A DNA stretch of 64,000 bases, from assembly GCF_900109365.1 (NCBI RefSeq), contig NZ_FNZR01000009.1, positions 62,001 to 126,000 on the forward strand, in the 5' to 3' direction. Of this stretch, positions 9,141-17,269 are shown in pieces; position 1 is the first letter of the stretch; each line of letters opens with the position of its first letter. The notes under the pieces were generated by a model, which saw nothing but the letters and a program-made list of their open reading frames with translations, was not told where the DNA came from and did not search any database. The DNA is from Parapedobacter koreensis (GTDB lineage: Bacteria; Bacteroidota; Bacteroidia; Sphingobacteriales; Sphingobacteriaceae). Both the position numbers and the translations under genes were made by a program.

Positions 9141-9175
9141 ATAAAAAGCCGCAAGCAGACATGTCCGTTGCGGCT
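9141..9175 (-). terminator. Intrinsic terminator for the OmpA-like gene
   Basis: Stem AGCCGCAA/TTGCGGCT (9147-9154 with 9168-9175) and, read on the minus strand, a following T-rich run (TTTTTATTTTT). It lies between the convergent YjbQ and OmpA-like genes; the plus-strand side lacks a T run. Confidence 0.75.
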
Positions 9176-9197
9176 GATCATCCACTTACAATTATTA

Positions 9198-9890
9198 TTA
9201 ATTGCCAGCTTCACGCAGTGCTTCCTCTTTCATCTGATCATTGGCCACGATGACGATTTCCACCCGGCGGTTTTCAGCGCGCCCGGCATCTGTATTGTTA
9301 TCCCCTATGGGTTCATGGAAGCTACGCCCCTCCGTCTTAATGCGGCGGGTAGCAAGTCCCTGTGACACCGCATAGTCCCTTACCGCTTTGGCCCGGCGTT
9401 CGGACAATCCCTGGTTATAGCTATCGGTGCCTTTATTATCGGTATGCCCTACGACCAAGATATCCGTGTTGGGTTCTCCATTGAGCGAAGCAACCAACTT
9501 ACCGATGTTTTCCCGGGCAGCAGGCTTGACCTCTGTTTTATCAAAGTCAAATAAAATGCCCGAATCAAACTTCACAATAATACCTTCATCAGCCTTAATC
9601 ACTTCTGCACCGGCTACTGTCCGCTCGATCTCCGCAGCCTGTCTGTCCATTTTTTTACCAATCAATCCACCAGCCACTCCCCCGATAGCCGCCCCGGCGA
9701 GCACGCCTACGGCGGTGTTACCGGCCTTGTTGCCAATGATGGCTCCTAATGCACCCCCTGCTACAGCGCCTGTGGCTGCCCCCTTCTGTGTATTACTCAT
9801 TGACTGAATGGTACTGCAACTTCCCAACAGCATAGCTGACGTCGCTATCGAAAGCCCCAGTAAGGCTATTTTTCTATTCATCATTACCAT
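9198..9890 (-). CDS. OmpA family lipoprotein with glycine zipper
   Basis: The protein is predicted to be an outer-membrane lipoprotein that grips peptidoglycan. After the start at 9890 (an ATG cluster at 9890/9884/9881 leaves a few residues uncertain), a signal ends in MLLGSC. A glycine-zipper segment rich in GAVAGGALGAIIG-type repeats follows, and then an OmpA C-terminal domain with the peptidoglycan-binding signature 'GHTDNKGTDSYNQGLSERRA' and 'RRVEI' near the end. This architecture (glycine zipper plus OmpA) is common in Bacteroidota. The upstream GTG/ATG extension to 9932 would spoil the signal peptide and was not used. Confidence 0.9.
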   Translation of the reverse strand: MVMMNRKIALLGLSIATSAMLLGSCSTIQSMSNTQKGAATGAVAGGALGAIIGNKAGNTAVGVLAGAAIGGVAGGLIGKKMDRQAAEIERTVAGAEVIKADEGIIVKFDSGILFDFDKTEVKPAARENIGKLVASLNGEPNTDILVVGHTDNKGTDSYNQGLSERRAKAVRDYAVSQGLATRRIKTEGRSFHEPIGDNNTDAGRAENRRVEIVIVANDQMKEEALREAGN

Positions 9891-9959
9891 AACATTGATT
9901 ATTTTACAGCATAGATACAAACCCAATGCCAAAACTACATCGGGAATTATAATCAGTAG

Positions 9960-10721
9960 CTATTGGGCGGGATTGGCTTCTAATTTCGGCAGTTTGGGCG
10001 CTACCGGGCGACCATCCCGATCAAATTGCTTAAATGACTGGACGATATAAGCAGTAATGTCGTAGTCAGCCCAATACTGTGCTTTTTCGTAAGAAGGGCG
10101 ATACCAAATCATAAAATTGGTCAGGTCGTCACCATCGAGACCGGTCAGCTCCTGGATTTTACCTCTACTGAATTTTTTGTCCACTTCCGTTTCTTCCAGT
10201 TCTTTTTCCATATAATTGCCAAAACGCCGTGCATTGCGGGGTGTACGGCCCAGTAGCTCATAAAGTGACGTAATGGGATTGAAAACATACGCTAAAGCGG
10301 GTGGCTTGCCATTATAATAAACACCCTGTTTCCGATAACCCCGCATGGCGTCATTGAGTTCAGCTTCTTTGCTCATCCGGTTTACATCGACCTGATCAAG
10401 CATGATGCTCCCCGGTCGCATATCGATGAGTATATCACTCAATGTCTTCACTTCGGTGGATATTGGCGTGTATCCCATGATGTTTGCCGTAAGTGTATCC
10501 CCTACCGAAACGTTTAGCTCAAAAGTACCTACACCACTGGAAACCGTGGATTGGCCTGTCTTTTTATTGGTGATCGTCACACTCCCTAACCGATTACTCG
10601 TACCGGCCTCGACGACAATACCCCGAATCGTCCCTGATTCTTGGGCGTAAAGCCATACCGGCGGCAACCAGACGGAAATAATCAGCATGATTTTAGCAAG
10701 ACGACTCCTATGCATTTCCAT
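9960..10721 (-). CDS. Carboxypeptidase-regulatory-like domain protein, exported
   Basis: This is a secreted or periplasmic protein of about 253 residues, with a signal peptide ending near 'WLYAQ'. Residues about 30-105 form a CarboxypepD_reg-like (transthyretin-like) domain: 'GTIRGIVVEAGTSNRLGSVTI', 'TVSSGVGTFELNVSVGDTLTANIMGYTP', as found at the N-terminus of many SusC proteins, but no beta-barrel follows. The C-terminal half (residues 115-253) has the pattern 'NPITSLYELLGRTPRNARRFGNYM', seen in a family of uncharacterised Bacteroidota proteins. Function is unknown; a role at the envelope is inferred only from export. Confidence 0.8.
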   Translation of the reverse strand: MEMHRSRLAKIMLIISVWLPPVWLYAQESGTIRGIVVEAGTSNRLGSVTITNKKTGQSTVSSGVGTFELNVSVGDTLTANIMGYTPISTEVKTLSDILIDMRPGSIMLDQVDVNRMSKEAELNDAMRGYRKQGVYYNGKPPALAYVFNPITSLYELLGRTPRNARRFGNYMEKELEETEVDKKFSRGKIQELTGLDGDDLTNFMIWYRPSYEKAQYWADYDITAYIVQSFKQFDRDGRPVAPKLPKLEANPAQ

Positions 10722-10782
10722 TTGACTGCTTTTTATACTAAACGTTTAAAGGCCTCGTTTTCTTATTTGTCGATACGGCACC

Positions 10783-11181
10783 TTACGCTTTATACGGATA
10801 GAATACAAAATTGGCCCCTTCGGGTACAATAACAAATAAACACATGAAATTTTCAGGTTTCTTATACTGCTTGATAAAATGGGCCTTACGTTCTTCCTTG
10901 ATAATCCCCCGTTCTACAAATTCTTCCAATGTGGAAGCATGGACAGACCATTCCGTACCCAATTCCTTCCTATCCAATATCAGCTCGCCCAAACTAACTT
11001 CGTGCTGGTGGGCAATGAAGATGGGATAAGCAGATAGTCCTTCCGCCATAATTTCTACGGCGATTTCCTTGATGGACTCACTGTAAAAATCCAAATCTAC
11101 CTTAAGGCTTTTTAGTGGACTATCTTTTTTCGATTGCCCATCATCACCACCTTGCGCGCCAAGCAAATCTTGTAATTCCAT
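10783..11181 (-). CDS. Conserved hypothetical protein downstream of rlmD
   Basis: I do not recognise this 132-residue soluble protein. It is acidic at the N-terminus (GGDDGQSKKD) and then appears mixed alpha/beta, with 'DLDFYSESIKEIAVEIMAEGLSAYPIFIAHQHEV' and a conserved-looking C-terminal strand 'FVIVPEGANFVFYPY'. There is no signal peptide or membrane segment. It starts four bases after the rlmD stop codon on the same strand, so it is probably cotranscribed and possibly coupled to it. Confidence 0.75.
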   Translation of the reverse strand: MELQDLLGAQGGDDGQSKKDSPLKSLKVDLDFYSESIKEIAVEIMAEGLSAYPIFIAHQHEVSLGELILDRKELGTEWSVHASTLEEFVERGIIKEERKAHFIKQYKKPENFMCLFVIVPEGANFVFYPYKA

Positions 11182-11185
11182 AATG

Positions 11186-12598
11186 CTATCCTTTCCGTGT
11201 GAGCAAAGCTACGTTTTCAACATGTTGTGTATGCGGAAACATATCGACCGGCCGAATCCGACCAACCTCGTATTTTTCATTAAGCAATGCCAGGTCCCGG
11301 GCCTGTGTAGCTGCATTGCAGCTCACATATACGATTTTTGCCGCCTCCATCTCCAATAGACGGGCCACCACATCGGCATGCATACCGGCGCGGGGTGGAT
11401 CGGTAATGACGACATCGGGCTTCCCTTGTGCTGCAATAAACTCGGGTGTTAGCACATCTTTCATGTCCCCGGCATAAAACCGCGTATTGCGAATGCCGTT
11501 GATGGCGGAATTAATCTTGGCGTCTTCAATGGCTGAGGGCACGTATTCCACGCCGACGACTTCATGCACATGCCGTGCAACGAAATTGGCAATGGTGCCT
11601 GCCCCCGTGTATAAGTCGTAGACCCGTTCATGGCCACCAAAGCCAGCAAAATCACGGGCTATCTTGTACAGTTCATAGGCCTGTGCCGAGTTGGTTTGAT
11701 AGAACGACTTCGCGCCGATTTTGAAGCGCAGCCCTTCCATCTCCTCAAAAATATGATCGCGCCCCGCATATACCTGGATATCTTGATCAAAGATCGTATC
11801 GTTCTTCTTTTGATTGATGATATAAAGCAATGATGTGATGGCCGGAAATTCATGTTGGAGAAAGGTCATCATGTTGTCGATGGTATCCTGATCAACGTAA
11901 GCAAACACCACAATCACCATCAACTCGCCCGTGGATGCTGTGCGGATAATCAGATTGCGCAGTGCTCCTTCATGCTGCCGGAGGTCGTAAAAGGAAACCT
12001 GATGTTCCAGGGCGAAAGCCCTCAGTCTGTTGCGGATATCATTTGAGGGGGACTGTTGCAAATAACAGTGCTCAATGTCCAATATTTTGTCAAACCGGGA
12101 GGGCACATGAAATCCCAGCGCATTCATCTCCAGACTCGCCTGCTCGTCATCGATATTAGTAAGCCATCGCTTGTTGGAAAATGTGTATTCCAGCTTATTG
12201 CGATAGTATTGGGTCTGCGGTGCCGCCAAAATGATTTCCATCGAAGAGATGTCTACGCCGCCCAAGCGGGTAAGCGCGTTGTTCACGCTCTGCTGCTTGT
12301 AGGTCAATTGGGCAGCATAATCCATATGTTGCCATTTGCAGCCCCCACATACACCGAAGTGCTGGCAAAAAGGCGCAACCCGATGGGACGACGTGTTGAT
12401 GAACCGCTTCACCCTGGCCTCGGCAAAATTCTTTTTCTTGCGAATCACCTCCACGTCCACCACATCTCCGGGGATGGCTTTGTCTACAAAGAGCACCAGC
12501 TCGCCTGCCCGGCCTACACCCTTGCCTTCTTCGGCAATATCGATAATCGAAATATCAGATAACTGCCGCTCTTCGGGCAAAATCCTTCTTTTACTCAT
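11186..12598 (-). CDS. rlmD: 23S rRNA (uracil-5-)-methyltransferase, RlmD/RumA family
   Basis: This 470-residue SAM-dependent enzyme methylates uracil C5 in 23S rRNA, or a related RNA target; family members differ in the site. Domain order: an N-terminal TRAM RNA-binding domain (residues about 15-75, 'VELVIRKKKNFAEARV'-like), a 4Fe-4S cluster motif 'FCQHFGVCGGCKWQHM' near 77-92, a central domain, then the methyltransferase core with 'VYDLYTGAGTIANF', the 'TDPPRAG' motif and the nucleophile Cys in 'IVYVSCNAATQARDL'. The fold and motifs are unambiguous; the exact target nucleotide is not. It has its own promoter element upstream. Confidence 0.92.
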   Translation of the reverse strand: MSKRRILPEERQLSDISIIDIAEEGKGVGRAGELVLFVDKAIPGDVVDVEVIRKKKNFAEARVKRFINTSSHRVAPFCQHFGVCGGCKWQHMDYAAQLTYKQQSVNNALTRLGGVDISSMEIILAAPQTQYYRNKLEYTFSNKRWLTNIDDEQASLEMNALGFHVPSRFDKILDIEHCYLQQSPSNDIRNRLRAFALEHQVSFYDLRQHEGALRNLIIRTASTGELMVIVVFAYVDQDTIDNMMTFLQHEFPAITSLLYIINQKKNDTIFDQDIQVYAGRDHIFEEMEGLRFKIGAKSFYQTNSAQAYELYKIARDFAGFGGHERVYDLYTGAGTIANFVARHVHEVVGVEYVPSAIEDAKINSAINGIRNTRFYAGDMKDVLTPEFIAAQGKPDVVITDPPRAGMHADVVARLLEMEAAKIVYVSCNAATQARDLALLNEKYEVGRIRPVDMFPHTQHVENVALLTRKG

Positions 12599-12605
12599 AA
12601 GGATG

Positions 12606-12637
12606 CAAAGGTACGGCGTTTTTTTACCACTACCTAA
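12606..12637 (-). promoter_or_regulatory. Promoter for rlmD
   Basis: Minus-strand TACCTTTG (12606-12613) is an exact TAnnTTTG; a TTAG (12634-12637) sits 20 nt upstream at the -33 position. The same TTAG-N20 spacing occurs before recA. The element ends seven bases before the ATG, so the leader would be very short. Confidence 0.55.
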
Positions 12638-13209
12638 TCTACCGTGGCTTTGACCAAATAGGGCAGGATTTCCTTTTGGAAGGAAACGAAATTCTTCCGC
12701 ACATCCGCCTCGCTGACCGACGTGAAAGCAAAAGAAAATACAATATTTTTACTGGCTTTGATAAGGAAGGTTAGCTTTTCAGGTTTTACGGCTTCGCCGA
12801 TTTCCGCGTTATTGATAAAGGAGCTGATCAATAAAAACTCCAAATCATCTGACAGTGTGCGAAGATATTCCTGTGTGTTGGCAGATTCACGGATAAAATC
12901 CCAACCCAAAAATTCATTACAGATGGTATACGTAAGTCTGCTAACACGCAGAATAGTATTCCCCAAGTAGGTTTCGAGATCTGCCTGCTTACTATATTTG
13001 CTTAATAAATCCGCTACACTTTCGCGGATATAGTCCATTAAGATAGCATGCAAGACCAACTCTTTGCTATCGAAATACTTATATATCGTTGCTTTGGCGA
13101 TTTTTGCTTTGCGGGCAATCTCATTGACGCTGGTTTTTTTATAACCGTAGCGTCTGAATAGTTCACGCGCTGCCTTTTTTATCGATTCTTTTACTTTATC
13201 GGCTTCCAT
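12634..13209 (-). CDS. TetR/AcrR family transcriptional regulator
   Basis: This 191-residue regulator has a TetR N-terminal helix-turn-helix at residues about 8-54: 'KAARELFRRYGYKKTSVNEIARKAKIAKATIYKYFDSKELVLHAIL', a strong match to the family. The C-terminal ligand-binding domain is divergent, so the effector is unknown. Its ATG overlaps the stop codon of the upstream lipoprotein gene by one base (TAATG), giving translational coupling in the chain pheS - lipoprotein - tetR. It may control a distant efflux or lipid gene; no divergent target lies next to it. Confidence 0.9.
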   Translation of the reverse strand: MEADKVKESIKKAARELFRRYGYKKTSVNEIARKAKIAKATIYKYFDSKELVLHAILMDYIRESVADLLSKYSKQADLETYLGNTILRVSRLTYTICNEFLGWDFIRESANTQEYLRTLSDDLEFLLISSFINNAEIGEAVKPEKLTFLIKASKNIVFSFAFTSVSEADVRKNFVSFQKEILPYLVKATVD

Positions 13210-13613
13210 TAGTTTGAAACGATTATGGTTTCGCCGCTCCGCTGTGCCCGGTAAGGCTTAAGCGGACATTCTGCGAGTTCAGCAGGCGATCCATTAACTA
13301 ATACATAACGTGCACCCGAACAGGGATCCTTGGCTACAAGCCCCCCCTCCTCCACTTCTACGGCACACCGTCTTCCGGCATCTACCGTGCTGCATCGATC
13401 GTATGCCACATAGCCCTGTCCGGTATTCACTATTATTAAACCAGCTACACCACCCCGTTGGGTCACCGCATACCCTCCGGGTGTGTAAAGTTGGGAATAC
13501 TGGACCATGGAAATCTGCTCCATGACCGACACATCCTGCACTACATTACATCCACCTTTCTTACAAGCCCCAGGCAGTACGATAACAGCGATGAATGCAA
13601 TATATTTAATCAT
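13209..13613 (-). CDS. Rieske-like lipoprotein lacking cluster ligands
   Basis: This 134-residue lipoprotein (lipobox LPGAC, Cys17) follows the layout of the small Bacteroidota Rieske-type lipoproteins: 'PGGYAVTQRGGVAGLIIVNTGQ', then 'YVAYDRCST' where Cys-x-His would be, then 'DPCSGARYVL' where Cys-x2-His would be, and 'PLKPYRA' near the end. The paired Cys/His residues that bind a 2Fe-2S cluster are not complete (no His in either place), so I infer a Rieske fold without the cluster, perhaps with a disulfide between remaining cysteines. It directly follows pheS with no gap and is coupled to tetR. Confidence 0.7.
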   Translation of the reverse strand: MIKYIAFIAVIVLPGACKKGGCNVVQDVSVMEQISMVQYSQLYTPGGYAVTQRGGVAGLIIVNTGQGYVAYDRCSTVDAGRRCAVEVEEGGLVAKDPCSGARYVLVNGSPAELAECPLKPYRAQRSGETIIVSN

Positions 13614-14654
13614 CTAAATGAGTTCCCCTTCAAACTGGCTTAAGAAGCGTACATCGTTTTCGGAAAATAACCGCAGATCTCTGATCTCGTATTTGAGATT
13701 GGTAATCCGCTCGATTCCCATACCGAAGGCAAAACCGCTATACGTCGTGCTGTCAATTCCACAATTTTCAAGCACATTCGGATCAACCATGCCACAGCCC
13801 AATATTTCCACCCAACCTGTTTCCTTGCACATCGCACATCCCTTTCCTTTACAGATGGTACAACTGATATCCATTTCTGCCGAAGGTTCAGTAAACGGGA
13901 AATATGACGGACGGAAACGCACTTTGGTATCTTCTCCGAACAACTCTTGAACAAAGTGATATAACGTCTGTTTAAGATCGGCAAACGAGACGCCTTCATC
14001 TACATATAACCCCTCGACTTGGTGAAAAAAACAATGTGCGCGAGCAGATATCGCTTCATTGCGGTACACCCGCCCTGGCATAATAGCCCGAAAAGGCGGT
14101 TTACCGTTTTCCATCATCCTTACCTGTACCGAAGAGGTATGTGTGCGCAACGCGATGTCATTGCCTTCCTGCTTTTTGATGAAGAAGGTATCCTGCATAT
14201 CACGCGCGGGGTGCTCAGGCGGAAAATTAAGCGCAGTGAAATTGTGCCAATCATCTTCAATTTCCGGCCCTTCAGCAACGGTAAACCCTAATTTCTTGAA
14301 TATTTCAACGATTTCCTTACGGACCAGCGATAGGGGATGGCGCGAACCAAACACAAACCCTTCGCCAGGTAAGGTAAGATCGGTTTCTGCTTTCTTTTTG
14401 GAGGTCTGTATGGTGGATGCAAACTGTTCTTGTAGTGTTTGATATTTTTGCTCTGCCGCTTGCTTAAATTCATTAAGAACCTTCCCAAGAATACGTTTTT
14501 GATCAGCGGATACCTCCTTAAACTCTTCAAACAGATTACGCACGATACCCTTGGCTACTAAAAACCTAAGCCTAAATGCTTCTACGTCTTCATGAGATTG
14601 AGGCACAAACCGCTCAATCTCTTTTGTATACTGCTGTATTTTCTCTTGCAACAT
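13614..14654 (-). CDS. pheS: Phenylalanyl-tRNA synthetase alpha subunit
   Basis: PheS with PheT charges tRNA-Phe. The 346-residue protein has the N-terminal coiled-coil arm (residues about 1-90), then the class II catalytic core: motif 2 region 'FFHQVEGLYVDEGVSFADLK', 'RFRPSYFPFTEPSAEMDI' and motif 3 'GFAFGMGIERI'. The insertion 'CTICKGKGCAMCKETGW' carries four Cys in two C-x2-C pairs and could bind zinc, as in many Bacteroidota PheS. pheT is not in this window, so the subunits are encoded apart. A TATCTTTG element sits five bases upstream of the ATG. Confidence 0.96.
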   Translation of the reverse strand: MLQEKIQQYTKEIERFVPQSHEDVEAFRLRFLVAKGIVRNLFEEFKEVSADQKRILGKVLNEFKQAAEQKYQTLQEQFASTIQTSKKKAETDLTLPGEGFVFGSRHPLSLVRKEIVEIFKKLGFTVAEGPEIEDDWHNFTALNFPPEHPARDMQDTFFIKKQEGNDIALRTHTSSVQVRMMENGKPPFRAIMPGRVYRNEAISARAHCFFHQVEGLYVDEGVSFADLKQTLYHFVQELFGEDTKVRFRPSYFPFTEPSAEMDISCTICKGKGCAMCKETGWVEILGCGMVDPNVLENCGIDSTTYSGFAFGMGIERITNLKYEIRDLRLFSENDVRFLSQFEGELI

Positions 14655-14659
14655 GACGC

Positions 14660-14667
14660 CAAAGATA
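14660..14667 (-). promoter_or_regulatory. Promoter -7 element for pheS
   Basis: Minus-strand TATCTTTG matches TAnnTTTG exactly and leaves five bases before the pheS start codon. Confidence 0.5.
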
Positions 14668-14736
14668 GGAAATTTCTCTTTAGCTTTTGAGGTTCACCTT
14701 TCGCCCATCCACTCACAAAGTACAATTTTCGGTTGC

Positions 14737-15186
14737 TCAAAACAAGGCATCCTCTTCTCCGTCATTTTCCTTAAAGTCTACGACGGAGCTGTCGTCTTCT
14801 GCTTTCTTAACAGACTGTTGGCTTGTACCACCCTGGCCACTTGGTGATTCAAAGTCGCTTTTGCGACCCAATAAGGTAAAGTTTTCGGCCACCACCTCTG
14901 TTGTATAGCGCCTTATCCCTTCTTTGTCTTCATAAGTCCTTGTCCTCAGCTTACCTTCTACATACACCAGTTTACCCTTAAATAAATATTTTGCTGCTAC
15001 TTCCGCCAGCCCCCGCCACATGACGATGTTATGCCATTCGGTCTGTTCAACTTTGCGCCCATCCTTGTTATACATTTCCGAAGTGGCCAATGGGAAGCTT
15101 GCTACCGTGACGTTTCCCTCCAAATGGCGGATTTCTGGATCTTTACCTAAGTGACCTACTAAAATAACTTTATTGATGCCTGACAT
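14737..15186 (-). CDS. ssb: Single-stranded DNA-binding protein
   Basis: SSB coats single-stranded DNA in replication, recombination and repair. The 149-residue protein has the OB fold in residues 1-105: 'NKVILVGHLGKDPEIR', 'ASFPLATSE', 'EWHNIVMW', 'LVYVEGKLRTRTYEDKEG'. A glycine/serine/glutamine-rich linker follows, and the acidic tail 'DGEEDALF' replaces the usual DDDIPF partner-binding tip. It lies 26 nt after mutY on the same strand, a common Bacteroidota pairing, so the two are probably cotranscribed. Confidence 0.96.
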   Translation of the reverse strand: MSGINKVILVGHLGKDPEIRHLEGNVTVASFPLATSEMYNKDGRKVEQTEWHNIVMWRGLAEVAAKYLFKGKLVYVEGKLRTRTYEDKEGIRRYTTEVVAENFTLLGRKSDFESPSGQGGTSQQSVKKAEDDSSVVDFKENDGEEDALF

Positions 15187-15212
15187 AATAATTTAGGTAT
15201 ATTTGGATACTT

Positions 15213-16265
15213 CTATTCAACCATATATTCCTCTAAAAAAGAATAAATTAGCTTCGGTTTAGCTAATGTACCTAAATCTTTCATAAAAACATAATTCCAT
15301 TTCATTTTTTTACCTATAATTTCATCCTGTACATCAATGGCGATAAACTGGGCAAATAGGTTTTGATGGCTTAGCACATGTTTCACAGGACCAGCCACTA
15401 ACCGCAAATCGGCGCCCTTACCGAAACATTCAGCCACTTCTTGTATACTGGCAAGCTCCCGCACATCCATGAGGTAGGGAGTCTCTATCAACGGCAGCTC
15501 ATAGAGGTTTTCCCAAATGTCTCCCGTCCCCCGTTTATTCATCAACAAACGGTCGCCCATCGTTACCACGAAATAATTAAAATAGCGGTTTCGGCTAGCT
15601 TTCCCTTTTATCTTGACGGGCAATTGGTTTACACGCCTTTCTGCAAGTGCACGGCAATCCAAACGGAGCACACAGTTGGCACAATCCGGATGCTTAGGCT
15701 TGCATTGTATCGCACCGAACTCCATCACTGCTTGATTATAAAGACCAGGGTTTACCTTGTCCAGCAAGTCATCAGCCAGCCCCAGAAAAAGCTTTTTTCC
15801 TTTAGACGAATTAATGGGTTCGTCTATTCCAAAATAACGGGCCAATACGCGGAATACATTGCCATCAACTACAGCCTTGGCCTCATTGGCAGCAAACGAA
15901 GCGACAGCGGCAGCCGTATATTCGCCGACTCCTTTTAGCCGGATAAGATCTTCATATTTCTTCGGGAAGATACCATCATATTCCGCCACCACGGCCTTAG
16001 CCGCTTTATGCATATTGCGCGCCCTGGAATAGTAACCCAATCCCTGCCAATGGAGTAGTATCTCCTCCTCAGGGGCACCGGCAAAAGATATGACGTCAGG
16101 GTAATGCGTCAAAAATCGATAAAAATAGGGAAGTCCTTGCTCCACACGTGTTTGTTGCAGGATAACCTCAGAAAGCCAGATAACATAAGGGTTACGGGTG
16201 TGACGCCAAGGAAGATCCCGCTTATGCTGATTATACCAGGTAATGATTTCATCAGAAAATGCCAT
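15213..16265 (-). CDS. mutY: A/G-specific adenine glycosylase
   Basis: MutY removes adenine mispaired with 8-oxoguanine. The 350-residue protein has the helix-hairpin-helix-GPD core: 'LPWRHTRNPYVIWLSEVILQQTRVEQG' near the N-terminus, 'LKGVGEYTAAAVASFA' as the HhH, and 'AVVDGNVFRVLARY' containing the catalytic Asp. The 4Fe-4S loop is C-x6-C-x2-C-x5-C ('CKPKHPDCANCVLRLDC'), and a C-terminal NUDIX-like 8-oxoG recognition domain begins around residue 225. All expected elements are present. ssb follows. Confidence 0.95.
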   Translation of the reverse strand: MAFSDEIITWYNQHKRDLPWRHTRNPYVIWLSEVILQQTRVEQGLPYFYRFLTHYPDVISFAGAPEEEILLHWQGLGYYSRARNMHKAAKAVVAEYDGIFPKKYEDLIRLKGVGEYTAAAVASFAANEAKAVVDGNVFRVLARYFGIDEPINSSKGKKLFLGLADDLLDKVNPGLYNQAVMEFGAIQCKPKHPDCANCVLRLDCRALAERRVNQLPVKIKGKASRNRYFNYFVVTMGDRLLMNKRGTGDIWENLYELPLIETPYLMDVRELASIQEVAECFGKGADLRLVAGPVKHVLSHQNLFAQFIAIDVQDEIIGKKMKWNYVFMKDLGTLAKPKLIYSFLEEYMVE

Positions 16266-16317
16266 GAGGCAAAAATCTTAATTTTTTCTTATACCACAGC
16301 CATATGATGGTGGGATA

Positions 16318-17115
16318 TCATTTGCCTTGTTCTACGATGCGGACATCGTTATTGCGATCCATGGTCAGATTTACATGCTGAAAAGCAGATGTGCCCGGTA
16401 GCTCTACCGTAATGTTGCGCATTCGGCTAAGTTCTATTTTTAGCGCACGGGATTCAAATCCAAAAACATGCCCGCCGGCCTGCTTGTCTGCAGTAAGTAA
16501 GTGGAAATGAAAACCGTCAACATTGATGTTTTTAAGAAAATGGGGCACAAAGAAACCAACCATGGTACCCTTTACTTCATTTAGCGTAAATGTATGTTGG
16601 TGATCGTTCAGGTGTTCAAGCAATGTTGGGTATGGGCGGTGGGCTGGAGCTGGGGCCCTGGTACGCACTTGCGCAAAATCGCCAATGATGCGGATGGCGT
16701 AAATATGATTTGCTTTCAACAGGCGGCCCAAGCGATCTTGGAGCCCTTCGTAACTAATGGGGCCATCAGCGGCATTAAATTCAAAAACAGTATCGCGCTG
16801 AAAAAATGTGGCAACGGCAAAAGGAGAGGTTTCTGAAGGTGCTACCGGATAGGCTTTGCCATCATGGCGAATACGATATAGCTCACCTTCATTCATGAAT
16901 AGTTCACCATCTACGGCGTTAAATGTCCCAATACCAAAATCGCCCTGCGCACCCAAATCCGACATATGCAAATCACCTTCAAATACACCGCCCAACAGCG
17001 CGTCAATCGTGGAATATTGATACAGTAGATTATCACTCCGCTTATCCGGCGTATCCTCCCCTGAGCAAGCAACACTAAAAACACCTAACAAAAACCACCA
17101 GTATGTCTTTATCAT
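16318..17115 (-). CDS. budA: Alpha-acetolactate decarboxylase, predicted lipoprotein
   Basis: The enzyme converts alpha-acetolactate to acetoin. The zinc ligands His203, His205 and His216 (GFHFHLLTADKQAGGH) reproduce the 2- and 11-residue spacing known for the family, and 'YQYSTIDALLGGVFEGDL' near the N-terminus and 'IRIIGDFAQVRTRA' are also typical. Unlike the cytoplasmic form, it begins with a signal ending in VFSVAC (Cys17), so it should be a lipoprotein in the periplasm or on an outer-membrane leaflet. No acetolactate synthase gene is next to it. It is a single gene between mutY and the divergent miaB operon. Confidence 0.92.
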   Translation of the reverse strand: MIKTYWWFLLGVFSVACSGEDTPDKRSDNLLYQYSTIDALLGGVFEGDLHMSDLGAQGDFGIGTFNAVDGELFMNEGELYRIRHDGKAYPVAPSETSPFAVATFFQRDTVFEFNAADGPISYEGLQDRLGRLLKANHIYAIRIIGDFAQVRTRAPAPAHRPYPTLLEHLNDHQHTFTLNEVKGTMVGFFVPHFLKNINVDGFHFHLLTADKQAGGHVFGFESRALKIELSRMRNITVELPGTSAFQHVNLTMDRNNDVRIVEQGK

Positions 17116-17241
17116 ATAGAAAAATTTTGAAAGCCCTCATTGACGTCGTGAAGATAACTTTTAATTTTCAATTAAACTATTTTTCCGCTGTTTTAGCTTC
17201 CGGCAAGCTGCCAAACTGTCATCCATTCAAAATATTATTGC

Positions 17242-17249
17242 TAACTTTG
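17242..17249 (+). promoter_or_regulatory. Promoter -7 element for the miaB operon
   Basis: TAACTTTG exactly matches TAnnTTTG and ends 20 nt upstream of the miaB ATG. No clear -33 element. Confidence 0.5.
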
Positions 17250-17269
17250 TAGCCTTTAAACAAACGACG

